From Platycnemis pennipes (taxonomy: Eukaryota; Arthropoda; Insecta; Odonata; Platycnemididae), in the NCBI GenBank assembly GCA_933228895.1, contig OW121854.1, positions 53,982,609 to 54,046,608 on the forward strand: a stretch of 64,000 nucleotides of DNA, in the 5' to 3' direction. The notes beneath the pieces are model-generated. The model did not search any database. It was not told the origin of the DNA and saw only the letters and a list, made by a program, of their open reading frames with translations. This document shows, one piece after another, positions 55,346 through 64,000 of this stretch. Numbering within the stretch: the first letter of the stretch is position 1; each line of letters starts with the position of its first letter. A program made the position numbers and the translations under genes.

Positions 55346-58300
55346 TCATATTTCATTCCCTGAGAAAAAAATAAACCGTGCGTTATACCGGTTAAACTTA
55401 TACATGGTATGTTATCTCAATTGAAACGACTAATGACTGCAACGATATTAATATGAACAGTTGATTTGAAACAATGGAGTACTCAAGTTCCAATTTGGCT
55501 TGGTCATATAGGTGATGAGATCCCGGTGGCGTGGGGAGTGCCTCAGGGCAATGAGGAAGGAAGTGGGTCGAATGTAGGTGGGTTAGGGTGTAAATGGAAC
55601 GGGTGGCAGGACTGCGGAAAGGGTGGGGGGCGGAATCCAGAGGAAGCACTAAAAACCAAAGAGACCCAGAGAAAGGGTGCGTTAGGGTTAAATAAGGAGA
55701 GAAAGAGAAAGGGGTGGCATAGAACGGGAGGAATAGAGGAAGGAGCCGTGAAAGGCGGTATGCAAAGGATAATGGAGAAGAGGGTGCGTGACAGGATTGG
55801 GATGGGAGGGTGGTTCGGTTTATTAGACTGGTGAGAGAAGGGTGGGAATGGGAAGAGGGTAGGTGCTGTGGGAAGACGATAAAGGGATCCTCGATCGCGC
55901 CTCTACGTGTACGAGCGTGTGCGGTGGAAGAGATCGGAGGAGGCGTGGATGGGAATCCGCAAGGTCGAAGAGCGGATAAGGTGGGAGAGAGTTTTTCTCG
56001 CAATAGTGAACTGCGAGGATGAATAAAAATGAACAGCTGTCTACACCTGTAACTCTTATATGCGATCAACAAGTATGCCATGCCCCATTCATGTAACGAG
56101 ATGAAAATGGGCAGATTGAAAAAAGCAAGGAATATCAAATGAATATGCTAGCATCTTTCACAACCCATGCTAGCTGAACTCCATTACCAACATCTTGATA
56201 ATTCCAGTTATCGTTCTTTAAATACACCGACCTTTCTCTCTCAAAAAGGTGACTCCAAAGTAAACTAATATTTCTAAACCTTCCACTTAAAATTTAATAA
56301 CAAAAATGAATTTAAAAAAATGAATACTTTCCAAATAAAACAACGCCTCTATTGCTTTTTCTGGTTCAAATACTTATCCAAATAAACCTTTTCAGTCCAA
56401 TATCAAACTTCCTAGCCCAAAATGAAATCACCTTTCATTTACTTTGTAAATCTTTCTATTACTATTCCTACCATGACTCAAAAGGGCAAAGAGCCCGGAT
56501 TGACGCGAACACTTACTGACGACGTCCGAAAGATAGAAGACGAATCAATAATACATTATTATTCAGTACCTCTTTCATAATTATTAGAACTAGCATCTTA
56601 GTCGTAGTAATAACTTAAATAACGTGTCCACCACTCCATTACAGAAAAACTGTGGCGTAAATTAGAGGAATTTTAATCATTTTATATCGCTTACAAGTAG
56701 TAACAGTTTATGTATGACGATTTCAGAAAATTAGAAATTGAATAACAAACTAAATGGGATTCTCAATAATGTAATGACTCATTATCCGTGGATTTAGATA
56801 AGACAAAGAATATGTGGGCACTGTGCGATAAAATAACATTCTGTTTCTCGAGAAAAAATTAATGGCCCCATAAAAAAAAAAAAAAACTTTCTCTCTATCC
56901 TGGTTTTTGAACATTGGTTGGATTTACAATGGACTAAACAGAAGCAATACGGATTAAGCCAAGTATCTTGAGTACCTTAAATTTTAAATAATTATAAATT
57001 AATGTGTGCAAAATAGAATTCAATACCCCATTTTTTTATTTATCCAGGCAACAGCTACATGATTTCAACTGCGATAAAGCTTGGCAATCCAATTGACGGA
57101 AAACGGCTTTGCTTCCGGCCACATATGATCAAGGGCAAATACCATCTCTAAGTACTTTATGTGGTTATAAATACAATCCAACTTATCCCTAAACATGCAC
57201 GGTTTCAGCAGAAAGGCAAGTAATTGAAAAACAATATAGATTAAAGATAATTGGCGAAGAAAATATATTAAACATAAATAGATTTGAGGGCAAAATAAAA
57301 ATATTCCCATGTTTCGCTTTGATTGTCAATGATTTGATACTAAACCATTGAATTTTGGCTACCGTGAGTAAACATAGTACTTTTCATTTCTCCACGATAT
57401 GTACCGAGTGTCAATGGTATAGCTTAGAGTAGGGTGTGAGAGCAATTAAAGGCAGGCAATGAATCGCATCTTAAGGAAAATGATGAAATGGAAAAGATAT
57501 AGAATGTACATCATTTGATTTAAGCAGTCAGCTGAACCTTGTTTCGTTTATGTTTATAAATGTCATAGAACATCTGAGTTTTCATTCAACTGATTCATGT
57601 ATGGAGTAACGTTTTTGACTATATTTGTACTGTGGGGAGTGTTTACTCCACATATGCTGTTGGTGCCAAAGAATAATTATTCCACATTCAATGTTCTGGA
57701 TTTAAGTCGAGAAATGAATCAAGTGAAAAGATGGAATGGAATATCAGAGGAATAAAAACAATGTAAGTAGTTAAATCAGCACTTTCCTTGAGAAATTACA
57801 TGCATCGTAAACTTAGAATCTGGATGTGTAAACATTTTTGTTACATTGGTTTTCTGGAGGAAAAAGTAGAAGCTTCTTTAACACTGGTTTTAAACGCCCA
57901 TAAGTTTTCATTTATACGGTATAATATTATCCTAAATGATATAATTTACCCATCGGTCTTGTAAATTGACAACTTTTCTAGCTTCACAGCTCCTTCTTCG
58001 CTATTTTTTTTTAGCTGAGCCACCCAATCACCCTCCAATGCCCACACTATCTTCCTGAAATCTGGGCTGGACAAAACACTATAAAAACACTGATGTATTA
58101 CCTGGATTAATCTTATAACAACCATATTATAAGATTCAGATTAGATAGTAATCGGAACCACCCCTTTGAATCCATTTCAATGATTTCTTATTATAAGCTT
58201 TCATTGGCACCTACATCGCATATACCAGGATCAAAAAACACAGTAGAGGACGGATATAAAACATTTTTATTTAACACTGGAGGAAGAGGCAGACATCGTG

Positions 58301-58599
58301 TGGAATGCAATTTGAAATAGGGAAATATGTCGTAAACAGGCTGAGTGAGCAATCCAACTTACGGAAGCAGAGAAACAGTTAATTTAATGCATAAAACCTT
58401 ACAAGATGGAAATGTTCAGTTCATCTTCGTTATTGAAGTAAATGCAGTATACTGCTATAACGAACTATCTGAGGTGCATTGCAAGTATTTAAAAGCCGTA
58501 AATAAGTTGGAGAGCAGCAAATTTTATGTCAGTTCGTTATTCAACCCATGACGAGTCTTAAAGGAGAAAATTGGTCACTTACACGATATTTCTGGATGA
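55346..58599. other. Intergenic, with purine-rich block 55530-56000
   Basis: The block at 55530-56000 is G-rich on the plus strand; the overlapping 246-codon minus frame (55398-56138) and 122-codon plus frame are compositional and match nothing. A 17-base A run lies near 56869-56886. The rest is AT-rich. Confidence 0.4.
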
Positions 58600-59480
58600 A
58601 GAGCAAGGATACGGGGAATTCAGAGAGGAAACAAACTCAGCGAAAAAAGTCCCCTCCGCTCCGCAAACATTAAGATAGGGAAAAGAAAACGAGTTTGAAG
58701 CCAGCAAATCCCGTTTCCCGTCCTCCCGCAGAAAAGAGGGAGGAGTGGGGTAACCGCAAACAGAAGCTGTGGCAGAAACAGCAATGAGACCAATGCGGCA
58801 CCAAAGTTTTCCGAGCCGCGTTTCGCGGACTGATTCTAGTGAAACGCTTCCCCGGCGAAAGAAAGGAGTAATGACTGAGGGGGCGGAGCTAACAGAGGAG
58901 TAGGCAGGGATGGAACCAGAGATAGGAGAACGTAGAAGATGGGACTAAAAGATATACCGCCAACTGTGACGTGGCACACTGCAACGGGGAAGGACCAACG
59001 ACCTGGTAGTCAGTTAGCCGAGGCGTGTGTGGTGAGGGAGTATTACGAGCTCGACAGCTGAGGTGAGGTCCATTCCTTCAAGGCCCCCTAAACCCCCTCC
59101 ATTCAAACTCACCCCGTTCGCCCCCCACCCTCTCCCTCCCCGCTTTTCCTCTCCGCTGAATCACAAAACAAGCCTAGGGGATTGAGATAATGGGGGGCCG
59201 GAAGGGTGGATGAATCGTTGAGTGTGAGGAAGGAGGGGTTGGAGGGAGCAGTTCGAAATGTGTGCAAGACAGGTTAAGGGCGGAGGTTGGTGGAGAAGGG
59301 TGAAAATTGGGGAGGAATCCCATTTTGAGCAGCAGGGGAGGAAGACAGTCTGCGCGCGTGTATACGGGCGTCTGTGTAGGCATGTGTGAGGCCCTACTTG
59401 TAGGAGTGAGGGTAACAGGATGGCTCAAGCATTGGCAGCAAGGGCTCAAGCGTCCTCACAAAGGTTTCGCCGAACCGACT
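58600..59480. other. GC-rich block
   Basis: Higher G+C than the surroundings, with CpG steps (GCCGCGTTTCGCGGAC near 58815) and strand-asymmetric C-rich then G-rich parts (59080-59330). No gene was recognised. Confidence 0.4.
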
Positions 59481-61629
59481 CGCGAGACAATGCGATCAAA
59501 TTAAAATGAATGGCTTTAGGACCTTTTTTCAGCGTAAGGTTCGCTCAGTCTTTGTTTATTCGTCACTGTAAGGAGGGAAATGGCTGGCAAAGCGGTTGGC
59601 GCAAGTAATACGGGGCAAATGCGGTGATACTCGAAATGGCTTCGTGAACAACCGCTTAACAGATGAAGCAGTCAGGACTACTCAAGTTTATTGAGAAGCG
59701 GTGACGCTGCTTCCCATGGATTTAATGGTCAAAATAAGGCTTTGAACCAAATAAAGGTAGCGTTTATTCCCAAAGAAAGGCTCACTTGGTACGATCGTCT
59801 TTCACTTCTTCTTACTGTCTGCCCACATATTATCTACCATAGCCAAGTAATCAAAGCACTAAGTGAAAGAGTTAAAAAAATAATGAATTTTACTGGAGAA
59901 AATGCTGATATCCAATGCAGACATAAACGCGAGGAAAAATAAACATTTAGTTAAAAGAAAACTAATATCACAAAGTCAACGGATATTCTTGTCTGTGCTT
60001 AGATATAGCACATACTTGAATATGTAAAGTAATTTAAATAGCATGTTTTCGTGTGATGAAATGCTTCATTGCTGGCTTAATTGACCTGAGAATGTTCTCA
60101 AATTATCAGCTCGATAACTATCTTCTTAACACCAAAGCTATAATATTCATGCAAACTTCCTGAGTAAAATAAGAAAGCTGTCACTATCTGCCAATTGCTA
60201 TCAGGTTTCCCACTCCTCTTGCACAACTAGTGGATCAATTGAAATTGAAGTACACATTAAGATGTATTTTGGAAGATTGGTCCACGACATGTTCATCTAT
60301 GCATGTTATTTATCGGAAGACTCATTTTCTACACTATTTTTCTCTTCAGGTCGTCGTTTTTCTTACGCATTTTCATCCTATCCACGACATCTTTTATATA
60401 TCTATCTCTCACCCACTCACGTAGCATTCTACCAATGATTTTGGCATTCAATATTCCCCTGGATCAATGGTTATTTTATATTCACCTACTTAACTATCTC
60501 CTTATTTTTACCAATAATATATTTTTCCTCCTCAAGTAATTAGAAGGTAAGATTCACGCGAAAAACTTATCCTCACTACTTAGAATAGGTGGACAACAGT
60601 TATACCCTCTATATTATTTCCCTAACGCCGATGTAACTAAAATGTTAATCCGGGTATAGCGTTTACAAAACGCACATTGGAAGCAGAGTGTTGAAGTTCT
60701 TTGTGCCTGAGAGTGTACCACAAAGTCTTTTTTGTTCACCGTGGCTTGAGGAAACCAAGCAGCTTTAAGAATTGGTGGCACTAAGTGCTTCAATATTAGC
60801 ATCGAAGGAATACGAAGTTCTCTTAAACTTATGCAAAATCGTACGTCATGAGGTACATGCATATTTATCAAGACTCAATCGAATGGATAGTTTGAGAAAC
60901 TCTGCACGGATAAATATATGGAGGGAAATGGTTTCTCCTGTGCCAATACAAGCAATATTTTCCAATTTTCAACATCAATAGGTAGTGTGTCACTCGTATT
61001 TTAAATTATAAAAATGACGTGCTTCCAATTATAGTACCAAAACTATCATTGTTTTCTAACCTAATGCTTAAGTACATCCCTGAGAATAAGTGTCAAAACA
61101 CCATTAAATACGCATGCATGTACTTTATTTGGTGCTCTGGACTGAGCCACATTGTAACAAAAATATTTTCCTCAAAAATACCTGCCGTGAATATGGTATC
61201 AATTATACCAAACCCTGCCTATATGATATATGATATGTTAAGACCCGAAAATTAAGAAGGGTGAAAGCTTTTCTCTAAAAACTACGAATCCTTTTGAAAA
61301 AGGTTTTGCAATGCATACGAATATACTGAACCAAATATCTTCCACTGTGTACATGCTAATTGAGCAAATTAGGTGTGATACTGTGAGTATGTGTACGACG
61401 CAGAGTAATATCTTTGTTAGTTTAGAATAATTGTGTGACTGAAACAAAATATAAGATGAGATTATTCGAGAGCAGGTAAAAAGAAAAAGAGCAGAAAATT
61501 GTTCAATGGAGCCATAACATAAGCCAGCTGGAAACCGACGTAATCGAAACCAGTTGACTGCATTCGCAGAGTTTCGCGCTTAATTGCTTTCTCTCGTTAT
61601 TTGCCAAGCCTAATAAGCGAATAATTCCG
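59481..61629. other. Intergenic, nothing recognised
   Basis: AT-rich, with only short frames. No repeats were recognised. Confidence 0.45.
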
Positions 61630-62250
61630 TTGTCTGACGTGTATAAACGCATTACACACGCTGCGAAGGCATCAAAAGGGAAACCTGAAGGCTCCAGGAA
61701 ACTGTATCGCGCCTGCAAGCCCAATTTTGCCCTCGGTAAACATTTTCGGGCCTCCAAAACCCCCGACGTCCCGCACCACCATCCTTCGTCCCCCGAACAC
61801 ATATATCCGTCTCTTCCGCCCTCTCCTTTCCGTTGGCCCGCAAGCCTCCTCCCACTGCCTCCTCCAATGTCACGCCTCCCACGCCCCAAATCTCTTCGGG
61901 CCGCCCACTGGTTACGGCAAGCCCGTCGCAAAATCACCCCCCCCTCTCTCTTACCCTTCGTTTCCGTTCGAAACTCTTGCCCCCAGATTTCAGAATGCAA
62001 CTCAGGGTTTGCCCTACCTTTTCCATGCCTCTCGCTTGCTCGCACGATGTGGTAGTGACAGGCACGGCGATATTCCGACTTGCCCGATCGAGGAAAGATA
62101 CACACTCGCTCCGGGCAACGTTCGGAGTTGCTTGCGCCTATGCCGGAGATATGGTGGGGGATGGGGAGGGATGTTAGCCACCATTAAGCCTGTAATATAT
62201 TTCCTCCTTTCCCGAGCGCTCCTATACGCGACTCCGGGAAAACGATAGGG
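61630..62250. other. GC-rich block with overlapping open frames
   Basis: Open frames on both strands (up to 200 codons at 61503-62105, minus) arise from low stop density in C-rich sequence. I recognise no domain in any of them. A CpG-rich promoter or first exon is possible but unsupported. Confidence 0.4.
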
Positions 62251-64000
62251 CGACGGCAATCAAAATATCGTTTTATTCATACCCTAGGGAGCGTAATCGA
62301 GAATGAAACCAAATATTTTGTCTCTCTTTATTAAAGGAGATAACATTCTAAGGAGATGGGGTCCAATTTAATTCTGAGATAAGATTTATTCATTCAGTTC
62401 TATCGAGTGTGCACCTCGTAATGGCATATATCGTTCTGTGTACAATTGTATTTATTTCACTCTGCTAAGTTTATGTGGCTGAGGATACATGGAATAAAAT
62501 GATTCTAATTAAGACAAATTCACTCTACTCAAAGCATAATATCAGCAAAAGGAGCAGTTTTCTAAGTAGGCAGGCAAATATGGCCAAAAAAATTTATTTC
62601 TCATTTGATTGATCGTTTCGGTCGAACGTCACCTGTAATAAAATTGTGAAAATATTTGTGAGTGCCTTCGTAGAGATTCATTTATTTATTCATAACGGGA
62701 GAAACAGGGAAAGGCAAAAAATATTCATTATAGTTTATCCCACGACAAGTAAAACACAAAAGTTCAAAAAGCTTGAATAAAACGTCACTCCCTCACATTT
62801 CCGGGGGCATATCTCTTCATTTCTCATCGGTTTTCTTGTTTTTTTTTTGCCTCGGGCCTGCCCCGCCTGAATGAAAGTGGGGGTACGACGAAGGGGTATT
62901 CGCCCCGAATCCTATCCATGTTTACGTTACAGGTTTAATAAATCATGGCGCAAATGATCTCTCGGCATTCGTACCAGTGTTTTGCTCAAGCGGCGCCGTT
63001 TTTCATCCGGAATCGCACTCCGGCATCGAGACGGTATCCCCGACTCTCCCCTTTCCTCCTCCTCCTCCTCCCCCCCCCACCTCTCTCCACCACAGTGACC
63101 CCTTTCCTCGCCTTCCCTCCTCATCCCCACTCCCTTCTCCCTCACGGAACGCCTCCAACATCTTCCCACCCTCCAGACCTCGTCCAACCCCTCCTTCTCT
63201 CCCTCCTCCCTTCATAAATTTCTTTTATTTTCACCGGAATGCGGGCTCAAACGCGGAAAGTCCTCCTATCGACCGTGAAAAGCAAGGCATGCGAACCTAG
63301 TGGTAGAAAAAAGATAGCATTCGAGGTCATGCATTGCACTGACGGATGAAGACTGCGCGGCTCCACTGTGAACTGATTCATGGGAGATTGAGTGAGTAAT
63401 TATCTTCGATTTCTGACCGCTGGGAAAATGGTTGCAGATACATGGTTTTTCCAAATTTTTGACTTTGATGCATTACTATTTTAATACGCCGCCCAGCCGC
63501 TAAGGTAAATAAAAAATTAAATGCGTTAAAATAACCTTATGTAGCAGGATACCATTCTAGCAAGGAAAAAATTAGTTCTGAATACTTTAAAACTATCTTT
63601 TTCCAATCAGAACCGGCTTTCATCTTGTTACCTTTCCCACACACCAATTACCTCCTCATTGTCACACCCTTCAAAGTACGATATCTCCTCATCATCCCTT
63701 CTATCCATCAACTACTATTCCTAATTTTCTCGATCAAATTTCTTCTATGATCCACTTCCTCTTTTGGCTTCGTTTTCTATTGCACATTATTTTTACATCA
63801 TTTAACAGAACCAAACTTATCGCTGCCGCATATCATCATACTACATAATAAACTCTTCACCATCCATTTAATATGAATATATGATGAGATATTAGTATAA
63901 ATATTTGACATTTAATAAACTATTTGAGATTAACTAAGCTTAAGAAAATCGAACATAATACATTCATTCTTGAACCAGTAAACAATGGCAGTTTTTACAC
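62251..64000. other. Intergenic, with pyrimidine-rich block 63040-63220
   Basis: The block at 63040-63220 is C/T-rich, including a TCC run at about 63054-63072 followed by a C run. Open frames there are compositional. Nothing else was recognised up to the window end. Confidence 0.4.

Noticed and set aside
55398..56138. 246-codon minus-strand open frame
   Set aside because: Ser/Pro-rich product from a G-rich block, no recognisable domain, and open frames on the opposite strand too; compositional.
61503..62105. 200-codon minus-strand open frame and overlapping plus frames
   Set aside because: Several overlapping frames on both strands in GC-rich sequence with no known motif.
1..64000. CRISPR arrays, rRNA genes, prokaryotic operons
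   Set aside because: No evenly spaced repeats, rRNA blocks or gene clusters were seen; the content is that of an animal genome.

Overview
The window looks like gene-poor intergenic DNA from an arthropod, most likely an insect. It is AT-rich, holds no recognisable host protein-coding gene, and is dense in transposable-element remains: CR1/Daphne-type and RTE/CFDP2-type LINEs, tRNA-derived SINEs, a mariner relic, a hAT deletion derivative and several MITE-like elements. The species cannot be named from the sequence. No bacterial-style operons, rRNA genes, CRISPR arrays or convincing functional tRNA genes were seen.

Layout. 1-6,000: an ~1.47 kb element with CAGGGTGGC terminal inverted repeats (896-2361), a broken mariner copy (3303-4130) and a 1.74 kb hAT derivative that keeps only a BED zinc-finger ORF (4131-5873). 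6,000-16,300: a tRNA-derived SINE (6903-7135), a purine-rich hairpin element (9086-9225), two more terminal-inverted-repeat elements whose ends carry arrays of short repeats (11941-12674 and 13015-14218), and a truncated antisense LINE 3' end (15841-16310). 17,000-24,300: a LINE 3' tail, a perfect palindrome, a GC-rich block at 22 kb and a hairpin pair resembling Penelope/hammerhead signatures. 24,306-28,375: one apparently complete non-LTR retrotransposon on the minus strand. 28,400-64,000: SINEs, truncated LINE tails (38.7, 44.4, 48.5, 52.5 and 54.9 kb), a small TA-flanked MITE (38260-38555) and several GC-rich, strand-asymmetric blocks.

The only intact coding unit is the LINE. ORF1 (PHD finger plus RRM-like region) and ORF2 (endonuclease plus reverse transcriptase) lie in the same reading frame, separated by one TGA codon followed by CTA. 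ORF2 has no usable in-frame ATG near its start. TGA-CTA is a known leaky-stop context, so expression of ORF2 by stop-codon readthrough is the most interesting hypothesis here. A second theme is that three separate non-autonomous DNA elements share one design: short terminal inverted repeats bordered by arrays of 10-50 bp subterminal repeats.
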